Source of the DNA: Candidatus Binatia bacterium
GTDB taxonomy: Bacteria > Desulfobacterota > Binatia > UBA12015
DNA length: 64,000 nucleotides
Reading direction: 5' to 3'
Assembly (NCBI GenBank): GCA_036563615.1
Contig: DATCMB010000004.1
Span: 288,071-352,070 of the forward strand
In this document: piece after piece, positions 1 through 9,168 of the stretch
Layout of the letters: every line of letters begins with the position of its first letter
Numbering within the stretch: position 1 is the first letter of the stretch
The notes under the pieces: model-generated
Database searches by the model: none
What the model saw: only the letters and a program-made list of their open reading frames with translations
What the model was told of the DNA's origin: nothing
Made by a program: the position numbers and the translations under genes

Positions 1-242
1 CCGGGCACCAGAGCTTCTGGATGCGCAACACGCGCATCCCGCTCGACATCCTGTTCATCGACGAGTCGCACCGCATCGTCCGCCTCTACGAGAACACGAC
101 GCCGTTCTCCGAGAAGTCGCTGCCGAGCGGCGCGCCCGTGCGCTTCGTGCTCGAGGTCCCGGGCGGCTTCTGCGCCGCGAACGGCATCGCCGTGGGCGAC
201 GCGGTCGAGCTCGGGACGCTCGCCACGAGACCGGTGACGTGA
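1..242 (+). CDS. DUF192 family protein (C-terminal part, start lies before the window)
   Basis: Only the last 80 or so codons are present; the reading frame is open to the left edge. The visible start contains the family hallmark SFWMRNT followed by IPLDILFID, and the end runs through a beta-rich stretch (VLEVPGGFCAANGIAVGD) as in DUF192 proteins, which are small secreted or periplasmic proteins of unknown role, usually 110-160 residues. A signal peptide would be expected in the missing part. The stop is TGA at 240-242, 55 bp before the likely start of the next gene on the same strand. No function can be assigned beyond family membership. Confidence 0.85.
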   Translation, partial: GHQSFWMRNTRIPLDILFIDESHRIVRLYENTTPFSEKSLPSGAPVRFVLEVPGGFCAANGIAVGDAVELGTLATRPVT

Positions 243-297
243 GCCGCGCCGGACGCGGCTGTTGCGCGTGGACCCGCGGTTGCTAGGGTCCGACGAC

Positions 298-1431
298 GTG
301 ATCGTCATCCTCAAGCCCGACACGCCGAAGGATTCGCCCGAGGTCCAGCAGGTCCTCGACATCGCGGCGCGCTACGAGGGCGTGAGCGCGCGGCTTCACG
401 TCGTCGAGGGCGCGACCCGGTCGTTGATCGAGATCTACCTGATCGGCTCGACCGTGGCCGTGCCAACCGAGCCCTTCGAGGAGCTCGACTGCGTCGAGCG
501 CGTCGTTCGCGTGTCGGAGAAGTACCGCATCATCGGTCGCCACAAGGGCCAGGTGGAGGCGATCGGCTTCCAGTACCAGGGACTGACCTTCGACCAGGAC
601 AGCCTGCACGTCCTCGCCGGGCTGTGCGCCGTCGACACGCGCGAGCACGTCGAGCTGATGTTCCGCGCGCTGAACCGCGTCGGCCTGACCACGACGCGCA
701 TGGGCGCGTTCAAGCCGCGCACGAGCCCGTACGACTTCCAGGGGCTCGGCAAGGCGTGCCTGCCGTGGGTCTTCGAGCTCGCCGGCAAGTACGGGATCCG
801 CGTGATCGCGATGGAGATCACGCACGAGTCGCAGATCGACGAGATCAATTCTGCGCTCGACGCTGCCGGCAGCCCGACCGGCGTCATGCTGCAGATCGGC
901 ACACGCAACGCGCAGAACTTCGAGCTGCTGAAGTACGTCGGTCAGCAGCAGCGCTTCCCGGTGCTGTTCAAGCGCGGCATGGGAATCACGCTCGAGGAGT
1001 CGCTCAACGCCTGCGAGTACGTCGCGAGCGAGGGCAACAACAAGATCGTCCTCTGCCTGCGCGGCATGAAGACCAACCTCGGCGACCCGCACCGCAACTT
1101 CGTCGACTTCGCGCACGTGCCGGTCGTGAAGCGCTTGACGCGCCTGCCGGTGTGCGTCGACCCGTCGCACTCGGTGGGCCGCAAGGAGCTCGCGCCCGAC
1201 GGGCTCACCGACATCCACCACGCGACCGCGCAGGGCGTGATCGCCGGCGCCAACATGGTGCTGGTCGACTTCCACCCGAACCCGGCCAAGGCGCTGTGCG
1301 ACGGACCGCAGGCGCTCACCCTCGAGGAGCTCGATGCCTACCTCGAGGACGTGCGCATCGTGCGCGAGGCCTACGAGCGACGTCGCGCGCTCGCCGAGCG
1401 CCCGACGCTGCCGACCGCGGCGTCCGCCTGA
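298..1431 (+). CDS. aroF: 3-deoxy-7-phosphoheptulonate (DAHP) synthase, AroA-I-beta type, divergent active site
   Basis: DAHP synthase joins PEP and erythrose 4-phosphate in the first step of the shikimate pathway. The protein (377 aa from the GTG at 298) has an N-terminal ferredoxin-like regulatory domain (about 1-80, starting VIVILKP as in Bacillus/Thermotoga enzymes) and a TIM barrel with KPRTSPY (139-145), RNAQNF and DPSHS. A longer TTG start at 262 is possible, but the family normally begins at the equivalent of 298. Several active-site motifs differ from the norm: AGPCSVE reads AGLCAVD, the metal-ligand Glu in VEVHPEPEKAL is Asp (VDFHPNPAKAL), and CERGIRTF reads CLRGMKTN. The metal Cys (C110), His and final Asp remain. 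It may be a true but unusual DAHP synthase or a paralogue with a changed substrate. Confidence 0.85.
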   Translation: MIVILKPDTPKDSPEVQQVLDIAARYEGVSARLHVVEGATRSLIEIYLIGSTVAVPTEPFEELDCVERVVRVSEKYRIIGRHKGQVEAIGFQYQGLTFDQDSLHVLAGLCAVDTREHVELMFRALNRVGLTTTRMGAFKPRTSPYDFQGLGKACLPWVFELAGKYGIRVIAMEITHESQIDEINSALDAAGSPTGVMLQIGTRNAQNFELLKYVGQQQRFPVLFKRGMGITLEESLNACEYVASEGNNKIVLCLRGMKTNLGDPHRNFVDFAHVPVVKRLTRLPVCVDPSHSVGRKELAPDGLTDIHHATAQGVIAGANMVLVDFHPNPAKALCDGPQALTLEELDAYLEDVRIVREAYERRRALAERPTLPTAASA

Positions 1432-1536
1432 CGGACGGGGCAGAAGGCGCGCTCGCGGCGTCGAGCGCAGCGCCTCGCCGCACGCCGCGGTGGGCCTCGC
1501 CGCCCTCGCCTCTCGCTGGACGCCCGCGCCCGACGC

Positions 1537-2589
1537 TCAGCCCAGCCGGCGCGCCGACGCCTGCGCGAGGTCGGCAAGCTTCGGCACGAAGTCGCCGAGC
1601 GCCGCGAAGCGCTCGTCCTTCGTCTGCCCGCGGACGTAGCGCACGTAGATCTGCTCGAGCACGACCGCGGTCTTGAAGAGCCCGAAGGTCTCGTAGAACG
1701 GCGCCTGCGAGACGTCGAAGCCGGTGCGGCGCGCGTAGCGCTCCGCGAGCTCGTCGCGGGTCAAGAAGCCCGGTAGCGAGGTGACGTTGCCGCCGGTGCC
1801 GCGCGGGCTCGTGTCGCTCGCCTCGGCCCAGTAGCCGAGCAGCGTGCCGAGGTCGACGAGCGGGTCGCCGAGCGTCGTCATGTCCCAGTCGAAGACCGCG
1901 ACCAGGCGCGACGGGTCGTCGGCGTCGAACATCGCGTTGTCGAGCTTCCAGTCGTTGTGCAGGACGCTGGTCGCGACGGGCTTCGGGATGCGCTCCGCGA
2001 GCCACGTGCAGAGCTCGTCCATCACCGGCATGTCGCGCGTCTTGGCGCGCTGCCAGCGGTCGTACCAGCCGCTCACCTGACGCTGCACGAAGCCCTCGGG
2101 CTTGCCGAGCGCGGCGATCTCGGGACGCGTGGTGTCGATCAGGTGGAGGTCGGCGAGCGCGTCGATCAGCTCCTCGCTCATGCGCCGACGCAGCTCGGGC
2201 GAGTCCGGCAGGTCCTCGGGCCACGTCGCGCGCACGACGACGCCGCGCCGCCGCTCCATGATGAAGAAGACGGCGCCGATCACCGAGGTGTCCTCGCACA
2301 GCAGCACCGGACGCGGCGCGAGCGGATAGAGCGGAGAGAGCGCCTTCAGCGCGCGGAACTCGCGCGCCATGTCGTGCGAGCGCGGCGCGACCGGTCCGAG
2401 CGGCGGACGACGCAGCACGAGCTCGCGGTCGGGGTAGCGCAAGAGATAGGTCAGGTTCGCGTGCCCGCCGCGGAACTGCTGGACCTCGAACGGCCCCGCG
2501 AGCTCGGGCGCGTTGTCGCGAAACCAGGCGCGCAGACGCTCCTCGTCGAAGCGCTCGTCCGGGCGAATCTCTCCCGCGGAATCGATCAT
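1537..2589 (-). CDS. aminoglycoside-phosphotransferase-fold kinase (APH family, acyl-CoA dehydrogenase-associated type)
   Basis: This 350-residue protein has the APH/choline-kinase fold. The nucleotide-binding start is visible as QQFRGGHANLTYLL followed by the Lys-equivalent region LVLRRPP. The catalytic loop is HNDWKLDN (HxDxxxxN), and the metal Asp lies in VFDWDMTTLGDP. Stand-alone members next to fatty-acid and acyl-CoA genes are common in actinobacteria and proteobacteria and are thought to phosphorylate a small metabolite; they are not resistance genes. The start was set at the ATG at 2587-2589 because family similarity begins directly after it; the frame continues upstream without recognisable sequence. 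It is divergent from the SDR at 2730, with 140 bp between them. Substrate unknown. Confidence 0.85.
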   Translation of the reverse strand: MIDSAGEIRPDERFDEERLRAWFRDNAPELAGPFEVQQFRGGHANLTYLLRYPDRELVLRRPPLGPVAPRSHDMAREFRALKALSPLYPLAPRPVLLCEDTSVIGAVFFIMERRRGVVVRATWPEDLPDSPELRRRMSEELIDALADLHLIDTTRPEIAALGKPEGFVQRQVSGWYDRWQRAKTRDMPVMDELCTWLAERIPKPVATSVLHNDWKLDNAMFDADDPSRLVAVFDWDMTTLGDPLVDLGTLLGYWAEASDTSPRGTGGNVTSLPGFLTRDELAERYARRTGFDVSQAPFYETFGLFKTAVVLEQIYVRYVRGQTKDERFAALGDFVPKLADLAQASARRLG

Positions 2590-2729
2590 CGCCGAGGTGG
2601 TTACCAACGCGGCGACGCGTGGGTCAACGCGAGCGCGCCGCGCTTTCCCTGCGCCGCGCAAGTCGCTAACCAGACCGCTCGCGACACGCGCCCGAGCGGC
2701 GCCACATACCAACACGGGCAGGAGAGAGC

Positions 2730-3488
2730 ATGGACCTGAATCTCGCAGGGCGGGTGATCGCGGTCACCGGCGCGGCTTCCGGCATCGGCCGCGCGACGGC
2801 GATCGAGCTCGGACGGGAGGGCGCGCGCGTCGCCTGCCTCGACGTCCAGGAGGATGCCGTGCGCGCCACCGCAGCGGAGATCGAGCGCGCGGGAGGCGAC
2901 GCGCTCGCGCTGCGTCTCGACGTCGCCGACCCGGCGTCCGTCGCGAGCGCGATCGACGGCACGGTGCAGCGCTTCGGCGCGCTGCACGGGCTCGTCAACG
3001 CGGCGGGCGTCGGCGGCTTCGTCCGCTTCGAGGACATGACGCTCGCGGAGTGGAACCGCGTCATCGCGATCAACCTGACGGGCACGTTCCTGATGTGCCA
3101 CGCCGCCCTGCCCCACCTGCTCGCCGCCGAGGGCGGCGGCGCGATCGTCAACCTGTCGTCGATCGCGGGGCTCAAGGGCCAGGCGTACTCCTGCGCCTAC
3201 GGCGCATCGAAGGGCGGCGTCGCGCTGCTGACGCGCTCGCTCGCCAACGAGTTCGCGAAGCGCAAGCTGCGCGTGAACGCCGTCTGCCCGGGCGGCGTCG
3301 CCACGCCGATGCTCGCGGGCTTCGCGGTCTCCGGGCTCGACGACACGCTGATCGAGCGCATGCAGAACCCGGCGCACACGCTCGCGCAGCCCGAGGAGGT
3401 CGCGCACCTGATCGCGTTCCTGCTCTCGGACCGCGCGTCCTACATCACCGGCGCGACCTACCCGATCGACGGCGGCGCGATCGCGTAG
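2730..3488 (+). CDS. SDR family NAD(P)-dependent oxidoreductase
   Basis: A classical short-chain dehydrogenase of 252 aa, the usual length. The cofactor motif is TGAASGIG near residue 12, NAAG follows the middle of the Rossmann fold, the active site is the Ser of NLSSIAG with YGASK (YxxxK), and the C-terminal PIDGG is typical of 3-oxoacyl-ACP reductase/alcohol dehydrogenase-like members. The ATG at 2730 has a purine-rich ribosome site (AGGAGAG) about 4 nt upstream. The Asp after the second strand (CLDVQ) suggests NAD(H) rather than NADP(H). It is divergent from the APH-like kinase, and tail-to-tail with the histidine phosphatase only 8 bp away. Substrate cannot be told from sequence. Confidence 0.9.
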   Translation: MDLNLAGRVIAVTGAASGIGRATAIELGREGARVACLDVQEDAVRATAAEIERAGGDALALRLDVADPASVASAIDGTVQRFGALHGLVNAAGVGGFVRFEDMTLAEWNRVIAINLTGTFLMCHAALPHLLAAEGGGAIVNLSSIAGLKGQAYSCAYGASKGGVALLTRSLANEFAKRKLRVNAVCPGGVATPMLAGFAVSGLDDTLIERMQNPAHTLAQPEEVAHLIAFLLSDRASYITGATYPIDGGAIA

Positions 3489-3496
3489 CGAGGCGT

Positions 3497-4165
3497 TCAG
3501 CCGGTCTCCGCCGCGCCGTCGCCGGCGCACGACTCGACGTGGGCGGCGAGCTCGCTCAGCTTCCACGGCTCGCCCGGCGCGTACGTCACCACCAGCACCT
3601 CGCAGTTGCGCGCGACGCGCGGCCGCACCCAGCCGCCCTCGACGAACGCGCACAGCGCGAGCATCACGCCGCCGTGGCTCACGACCACGATGTCCTCGCC
3701 GGGGAAGCTCTCCGCGAGGCGGACCAGCACGGGTGCCGCGCGCTCGCGCACGTCGACCAGCGACTCGCCGCCCGCCGGACGCCACTCCCAGAAGCGCTCG
3801 ACCGAGTACTCCGGGTGCTCGCGCATCGCGCTGTACGGCTGCCCCGCGAGCTCGCCGATCGCGCGCTCGCGCAGGTCGTGCTCGATCAGGATCTCGCCCG
3901 CGTGCCCGACCTCGCGCGCGATGATCTCGGCCGTGAGACGCGCGCGGCGGTACGAGCTCGCGACGATGCGGCTCGGGCGGAAGTGGCGTGCGATCAGCCG
4001 TCCGGTCTCGCACGCCTGCTCGATGCCGACCGGCGTCAAGCCAATGTCGGGATTCGGCGAGAAGCGTCGCGCCTGATTGCCCTCGCTCTCGCCGTGGCGC
4101 ACGAGGATCAGCCGACCCGACGCCGCGTTCCGCGTCCACACCTCGAGCTCGACCTCCCGCTTCAC
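3497..4165 (-). CDS. histidine phosphatase family protein (phosphoglycerate mutase-like)
   Basis: A 222-aa branch-1 histidine phosphatase. The phosphohistidine motif LVRHGESEGN (H24) is at the N-terminus. The second catalytic region ends in VVVSHGGVM, and an Arg follows in SSYRRARLTAEII, as in the cobC/PhoE/GpmB group. The GTG start at 4165 overlaps the stop of the upstream CoA ligase by four bases (GTGA), so the two are probably one translationally coupled transcript. Such enzymes remove phosphate from small metabolites. The pairing with a CoA ligase does not identify the substrate. Confidence 0.88.
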   Translation of the reverse strand: MKREVELEVWTRNAASGRLILVRHGESEGNQARRFSPNPDIGLTPVGIEQACETGRLIARHFRPSRIVASSYRRARLTAEIIAREVGHAGEILIEHDLRERAIGELAGQPYSAMREHPEYSVERFWEWRPAGGESLVDVRERAAPVLVRLAESFPGEDIVVVSHGGVMLALCAFVEGGWVRPRVARNCEVLVVTYAPGEPWKLSELAAHVESCAGDGAAETG

Positions 4166-5796
4166 GAAGTCCTCCCTGCCTGAGCCGGCGCGAACCGTGC
4201 GCGCAGCTCGTGCTTCTTCACCTTACCGGTCGCCGTGCGCGGCAACGCGTCGACCACCTCGAGCTGCTCGGGGATCTTCTGCGCCATGACGCCGCGCTCG
4301 CGCATGAACGCGCGCACCTCGTCGAGCGACGGCGGCTGCGCGCCGGCGCGCACCACGACGCAGGCGCACACGCGCTCGCCGCGCTCGTGGTCGGGCACGC
4401 CGATCACCGCCGTCTCGGCGATCGCCGGATGCTCGTGCAGCTCGTCCTCGATCGCCTTCGCGCTCAGGTTCTCGCCCTTGCGGATGATGACGTCCTTCTT
4501 GCGTCCGGTGATGCGCACGAAGCCGCGCTCGTCGACCACCGCGAGGTCGCCCGAGCGCAGAAAGCCGTCGCTCGTGAACGCCGCGCGCGTGAGCTCCGGG
4601 TCGAGGTAGCCGACGCAGAGCTGCGGCCCGAAGAGCTCGACCTCCCCTTCGCTGCCCGGCGGCAGCACGCGCCCGGCGTCGTCGACGACCCGCACCGTCA
4701 CGCCCGGCGTCGGGCGTCCGTCGGTGCCGATCGCCGCGTCCTCGGGATCGTCGGGACGGCTCGCGGTCGCCATCGGGCACTCGGTCATGCCGTACGAGCG
4801 GTACACGAAGGCATCGAGGCGCTCGCCGAGCTCGCGCACGAGCTCGGGCGGCACGTCGGTCGCGCCGAGCGCGGCGACGCGCACGCTGCGCACGCGCTCG
4901 CGCGAGAAGCCCGGCGTCGCGAGCAGCGCCTGCAGGATCGGCGTCGGACCGCCGGCGCTGGTCACGCCCTCGCGCTCGATGAGCTCGAGCGCCAGCGCCG
5001 GATCGAACTGCTCGAGCAGCACGGCGCGCGTCCCGTGCAGCACCGGGCTCGAGCCGAAGGCGCAGATCCCGCCGATGTGGGTGAGCGGGAACCACACGAT
5101 GCCGACCGCGTCGGGGTCGCTGCCGCCGCCCGCGAACTGGATCTCCTGGAACGCGCCGAGCGTCGACGGCGTGTGCAGGACGCCCTTCGGGTCCGACGTC
5201 GTGCCCGAGGTGTAGAACAGCGCGCGCACGTCGTGCGGTCCGGGCGGCGTCGGTGGCTCCGTGTCCTCGCCGTGCGCGGACAGAGCGTCGAACGAGCGCT
5301 GGCCGTCCGCCGGCTCGGCGCGCGCGACCAGCACGTGCTCGAGGTCCGGCGCATGGGCGGCAACCGCACGCGCGAGCTCGCGGTGGTCGTAGCCGCGCAC
5401 CTCGCCCGGCACGACCAGCACCCGACTTTTCGCCTGACGCACGACGAAGCTCACCTCGCGCTCGCGGTAGATCGGCAGGATCGGATTCGAGACCGCGCCC
5501 AGCCGGTCGAGCGCGAAGGTCAGGACCACGCCCTCGATCCAGGTCGGGAGCTGCCAGGAGACGACGTCGCCCGCGCCGACGCCGAGCGCGCGCAGCCCGC
5601 GGGCGAGCCGCGACACGCGCCGGCCGAGGTCGCGCGCGTCGACCCGCTCCGCCCCTGCGACGTACAGCACCCGCTCGGGCGTCGCGCGCACCCGCCGCTC
5701 GAGCGCGGCCGTCAAGCTGCAGCGCGGCCACTCGCCGCGACGCTCGTGCAGCGCGATGCGCTCGGGGGAAAGGGCCGTCGGCGCCGGGCGATTCAC
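4162..5796 (-). CDS. AMP-dependent acyl-CoA synthetase / CoA ligase
   Basis: A member of the adenylate-forming (ANL) family, about 544 aa, that would activate a carboxylic acid to its acyl-CoA via acyl-AMP. The phosphate-binding loop is YTSGTTSDPKGVL, the A5 motif is RSYGMTE, the hinge is ITGRKKDVIIRKGE, and the C-terminal catalytic Lys lies in RTATGKVKKHEL. The GTG at 5794-5796 was chosen; the frame runs on to 5976 but that part is unlike the family and would cover the divergent gene's start. A 106-bp gap separates it from that gene, and its stop overlaps the histidine phosphatase start. Sequence resembles cyclohexanecarboxylate-CoA ligase and medium-chain ligases, but substrate is uncertain. 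Confidence 0.88.
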   Translation of the reverse strand: MNRPAPTALSPERIALHERRGEWPRCSLTAALERRVRATPERVLYVAGAERVDARDLGRRVSRLARGLRALGVGAGDVVSWQLPTWIEGVVLTFALDRLGAVSNPILPIYREREVSFVVRQAKSRVLVVPGEVRGYDHRELARAVAAHAPDLEHVLVARAEPADGQRSFDALSAHGEDTEPPTPPGPHDVRALFYTSGTTSDPKGVLHTPSTLGAFQEIQFAGGGSDPDAVGIVWFPLTHIGGICAFGSSPVLHGTRAVLLEQFDPALALELIEREGVTSAGGPTPILQALLATPGFSRERVRSVRVAALGATDVPPELVRELGERLDAFVYRSYGMTECPMATASRPDDPEDAAIGTDGRPTPGVTVRVVDDAGRVLPPGSEGEVELFGPQLCVGYLDPELTRAAFTSDGFLRSGDLAVVDERGFVRITGRKKDVIIRKGENLSAKAIEDELHEHPAIAETAVIGVPDHERGERVCACVVVRAGAQPPSLDEVRAFMRERGVMAQKIPEQLEVVDALPRTATGKVKKHELRARFAPAQAGRTS

Positions 5797-5840
5797 GCAA
5801 GAAGGTGTCGCAAAATGGCCGCTTGGCGTGCAACTCGCGT

Positions 5841-5869
5841 TTGCCTTCGGCGTGCCACGCTCGTACGAT
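5841..5869 (+). promoter_or_regulatory. possible sigma-70 promoter for the 5903 gene
   Basis: TTGCCT (5841-5846) and TACGAT (5864-5869) are separated by 17 bp and lie 34 nt before the ATG at 5903, in a local dip of G+C between two divergent genes. Each box differs from consensus at two positions. This is a pattern match only. Confidence 0.35.
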
Positions 5870-5902
5870 TTCGCACCTTGCACGCCTCGCGTGGTGCGTT
5901 CG

Positions 5903-8900
5903 ATGTCTTGCCGCACGTGTGACGGCTGTGCCGTCGAGTTGCTGCCCGATTCGCTGTTCTGCCATGCGTGCGGCAAGCCCCTGACCCGTCAGGAGACGCG
6001 CCTCGCGCACGGCGAGCGCAAGCCGATCACGGTGCTGTTCGTCGACGCGTTCGGCTCGATCGCGCTCGGCGACCGGCTCGACAACGAGACCTGGCACGAC
6101 GTCGTCGAGCGCTTCTTCGCCATCGTGTCGGCGGCCGTCCGCCGCTACGGCGGCACCGTCGACCGCCTGACCGGCGGCGGCATCAAGGTGCTGTTCGGCG
6201 CGCCGACGGCGCTCGAGAGCCACGCGCGCCAGGCGTGTCACGCCGCTCTGCACATCGCGCGCGAGCTCGCCGACTTCGCGCAGGAGTTCCGCAAGAGCGC
6301 CGGGGTCGAGTTCTCCGTGCGCATGGGGCTCAACTCGGGTGAGGTGGTGTTCGGCCCCGTGGGCGGCGATTCCGACACCGTGTTCACCTCGCAGGGACAC
6401 ACCGCCGCGCTCGCGGCGCGCATGCAGCAGCTCGCGGGCCCCGGGCAGATATACTTGACGGCGCGCACGGCGAGCCTGGTCGCCGACTTCTTCGAGCTGC
6501 GCGACGTCGGCGCGCGCCCGGTGCGCAACGCGAGCGCTTCGGTGCGCATCTACGAGCTGATCCGCGCGCGCGAGCACCGCTCGCGGCTCGACGCCGCGCG
6601 CGAGCGCGGCCTGTCGCGCTTCGTCGGACGGGCGCGCGACATGGCGAAGCTCGAGGAGGCGCTGCGCTCCGCGCACGCGAGCGGTCCGCGCGTGATCGGC
6701 ATCACCGGCGAGCCCGGCGTCGGCAAGAGCCGGCTCGGCGACGAGTTCGCGGAGCGGCAGCGCTCGCACGGTCTCTCCGTGCACCACACGCGCTGCGTCG
6801 AGCACGGCGCCTGGATCCCGTTCCACGCAGCGCTGCCGTTCATCCGCTCCGAGCTCGGCATCGCGACCGACGACGACCCGGAACTCGTCCGCGAGCGCGT
6901 CACGCGCCGCCTCCTCGCGCTCGATCCGACCCTCGAGGAAGCGCTGCCCGTCCTGCTCGCCGCGCTCGGCGTCGCGCCGCCCGAGCGACGCAACACGGGC
7001 TCGGCGGCGAACGATCTCGCGCGCATCTGCCGGACGCTGATCGAAGCGCACGACCCGCTCCGTCCTTCGGTGCTGCTGATCGACGACGCGCAGTGGATGG
7101 ACGCCGCATCGGCCGCGGTCTTCGAGCACCTCGTCGAGGAGCCGCCGCGCCAGGCGGTGGTCGTGGTCGTCAGCTACCGGCGCGGCTTCCGCCGACGCTG
7201 GATGGACGATCCGTCGTTCAGCGAGATCGTGCTGCAGCCGCTCGACCGTCGCGCGACGCTCGAGCTCGTCCGCTCGCTCCTCGGCAGCGATGCCTCGCTC
7301 GGCGGGCTCGCGGACCGCATCGTCGACCGCGCCGGCGGCAACCCGTTCTTCGTCGAGGAGATGGTGCACGCGCTCGTCGAGTCGGAGGCGCTCGAGGGCG
7401 AGCGCGGCGCGTACCGCCCGCGCAAGCCGGTCTCGGACGTCCGCGTGCCCGACAGCCTGCAGGCGGTGCTCGCCGCGCGCATCGACCAGCTCTCGGACGT
7501 CGAGAAGACCGTGCTGCAAGCGGCGTCCGTGATCGGCCGCGAGCTCGACGCGGCGCTGCTCGCCGACGTCACCGGGCTCGACGCGAGCCGTGTCGCCGAG
7601 ATCCTCGAGACGCTCGACGCGTCCGACTTCTTCGATGCGCCACCCGAGACGCCGTCCGCCGAGGCGGTCTACGGCTTCCGCCACCCGTTGCTGCGCGAGA
7701 CCGCCTACCGCTCGCTGCTGCAGGAGCGGCGCGCCGAGCTGCACCGCCGCGTCGCGCGCGCGCTGCTGAGCCGCCACGGCGCCGCGCCCGAGACCTGCGC
7801 CGCGCAGCTCGCGCTGCACTACGAGGCCGCGGGCGAGCTGCGCGAAGCCGCCCTCTGGCACCGCAGCGCCGCGAGCCACACGGAGCCCTGGGATCCCGTG
7901 CAGAGCCTCGAGCACTGGCGGCGCGTCTTCGGCTGCACCGCGGGCGACGACGGCGACGAGGCGCGCCGCCACCGTCTCGCGGCGTGCGAGGCGATCGTGC
8001 GCCTCGGCGTGCACCAAGGCGTCACCGCGGAGCAGGCGCGCCCCTTCCTGCGCGAGGGACAGTCGCTCGCGATGAGCATGGGCGAGACCCGAGCCACCGC
8101 GCTGCTGCTCAGCGCCGAAGCCACCTTCCTCGGCGCGACCGGCGACATCGCGGGCTCGATCGAGCACAACGCGCGCGCGCTCGCGCTCGCGACGCGCAGC
8201 CAGGACGACGAGCTCGCGCTGCTGTGTGGCGCGCGCTTGACGCTGGGCTACCGCATGTCCGGCGACCTGAGAGCGGCGCTCACGACCGCGGAGGCGACGC
8301 TCGCCGCGCACCGCGACGGCTGCCGCGCCCCCACGCCGGGCTGGATGGCGCTGCACCAACTCGAGCTCGCACGCATCGGCACGCTGTTCGACCTCGGTCG
8401 GCTCGAGCTCGCGGCGTCCGAGCTCGAGCGCGTGGTCGCGACGCTGCGCGGCCAGGACGCGGGCATGGTGCTCGGCTGGGCGCTGAGCCTCGCGAGCACC
8501 GCGATCCGCTTCACCGGGATGGTCGAGCCGCACCTCGTCGCGAGCGTCGAGGAGGGCTACGCGCTCGCGCGACGCCTCGCGGTGCCGAGCCTGCTCGCGC
8601 GCGCCGCGGCGAGCGTCAGCGTGACGCGCCTCTTCCAGGGGCGCGCCGCCGAGGCCCAGGCGCACGCGCAGGAGGCGGGGCGGATCCTGCGCGGCGCGCC
8701 GCACGCGTTCTACGTCGACCTGAACCCACCCTTGCTCGTCGCGCAGGCGCAGCTCGCGCTCGGCGAGCACACCGCCGCCCGAGCCGCGGCCCACGAAGCG
8801 CTCGCGTACGCGATCGAGCACGGCTCGCGGCTCGGAGAGCTCGACGCCGAGCTCTGCCTCGGCCGCATCCTGGTCGTGATGCGCGACCCGGCCGACCTCG

Positions 8901-9163
8901 ACGAGGTGCGCCGCCGGCTCGTGCGCGGCCTCGCGCTCGTCCACCGGACGCGCGCGCGCTCGCGCGAGCCGCACCTCTGGCTCGCGCTCGCGTACCACGC
9001 GCGTCACCGCGGCGACGAGACGCGGGCGCGGACGTACCAACGTCGCGCGCTGCGCCAGATGCGCGCGATGCGCGCGCTCGGCCACCTCCGGCTCGCGGCG
9101 CGCCTGCGCGTCGACGAAGCGAACACCGCGCACCGAGACGGCGCACCGGCGAGCGGGCGGTAG
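5903..9163 (+). CDS. zinc-ribbon / degenerate cyclase-homology / AAA ATPase / TPR-like regulatory protein, copy 1
   Basis: A 1086-aa multidomain protein. It starts with a CxxC-x10-CxxC zinc ribbon (6-23), followed by a class III nucleotide cyclase homology domain (about 40-220). A P-loop ATPase follows (Walker A GEPGVGKS at 269-276, Walker B VLLIDDAQWMD near 390-400) and a long alpha-helical, TPR-like C-terminal half. The cyclase domain keeps the first metal Asp (D48 in VLFVDAFGS). It lacks the second: FIGD of active enzymes reads LTGG (G92). The GDTVN motif reads GHTAA, losing the Asp and Asn needed for base recognition and catalysis. It is therefore predicted not to make cAMP and more likely to act as a sensory or scaffold domain. 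The ATG at 5903 immediately precedes the zinc ribbon. The next gene, 5 bp downstream, is its paralogue. Confidence 0.85.
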   Translation: MSCRTCDGCAVELLPDSLFCHACGKPLTRQETRLAHGERKPITVLFVDAFGSIALGDRLDNETWHDVVERFFAIVSAAVRRYGGTVDRLTGGGIKVLFGAPTALESHARQACHAALHIARELADFAQEFRKSAGVEFSVRMGLNSGEVVFGPVGGDSDTVFTSQGHTAALAARMQQLAGPGQIYLTARTASLVADFFELRDVGARPVRNASASVRIYELIRAREHRSRLDAARERGLSRFVGRARDMAKLEEALRSAHASGPRVIGITGEPGVGKSRLGDEFAERQRSHGLSVHHTRCVEHGAWIPFHAALPFIRSELGIATDDDPELVRERVTRRLLALDPTLEEALPVLLAALGVAPPERRNTGSAANDLARICRTLIEAHDPLRPSVLLIDDAQWMDAASAAVFEHLVEEPPRQAVVVVVSYRRGFRRRWMDDPSFSEIVLQPLDRRATLELVRSLLGSDASLGGLADRIVDRAGGNPFFVEEMVHALVESEALEGERGAYRPRKPVSDVRVPDSLQAVLAARIDQLSDVEKTVLQAASVIGRELDAALLADVTGLDASRVAEILETLDASDFFDAPPETPSAEAVYGFRHPLLRETAYRSLLQERRAELHRRVARALLSRHGAAPETCAAQLALHYEAAGELREAALWHRSAASHTEPWDPVQSLEHWRRVFGCTAGDDGDEARRHRLAACEAIVRLGVHQGVTAEQARPFLREGQSLAMSMGETRATALLLSAEATFLGATGDIAGSIEHNARALALATRSQDDELALLCGARLTLGYRMSGDLRAALTTAEATLAAHRDGCRAPTPGWMALHQLELARIGTLFDLGRLELAASELERVVATLRGQDAGMVLGWALSLASTAIRFTGMVEPHLVASVEEGYALARRLAVPSLLARAAASVSVTRLFQGRAAEAQAHAQEAGRILRGAPHAFYVDLNPPLLVAQAQLALGEHTAARAAAHEALAYAIEHGSRLGELDAELCLGRILVVMRDPADLDEVRRRLVRGLALVHRTRARSREPHLWLALAYHARHRGDETRARTYQRRALRQMRAMRALGHLRLAARLRVDEANTAHRDGAPASGR

Positions 9164-9168
9164 CGGAC

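Noticed and set aside
1432..1536. Possible terminator between the converging DAHP synthase and APH genes
   Set aside because: Only a short GCGGCG/CGCCGC pairing is present, too weak to support.
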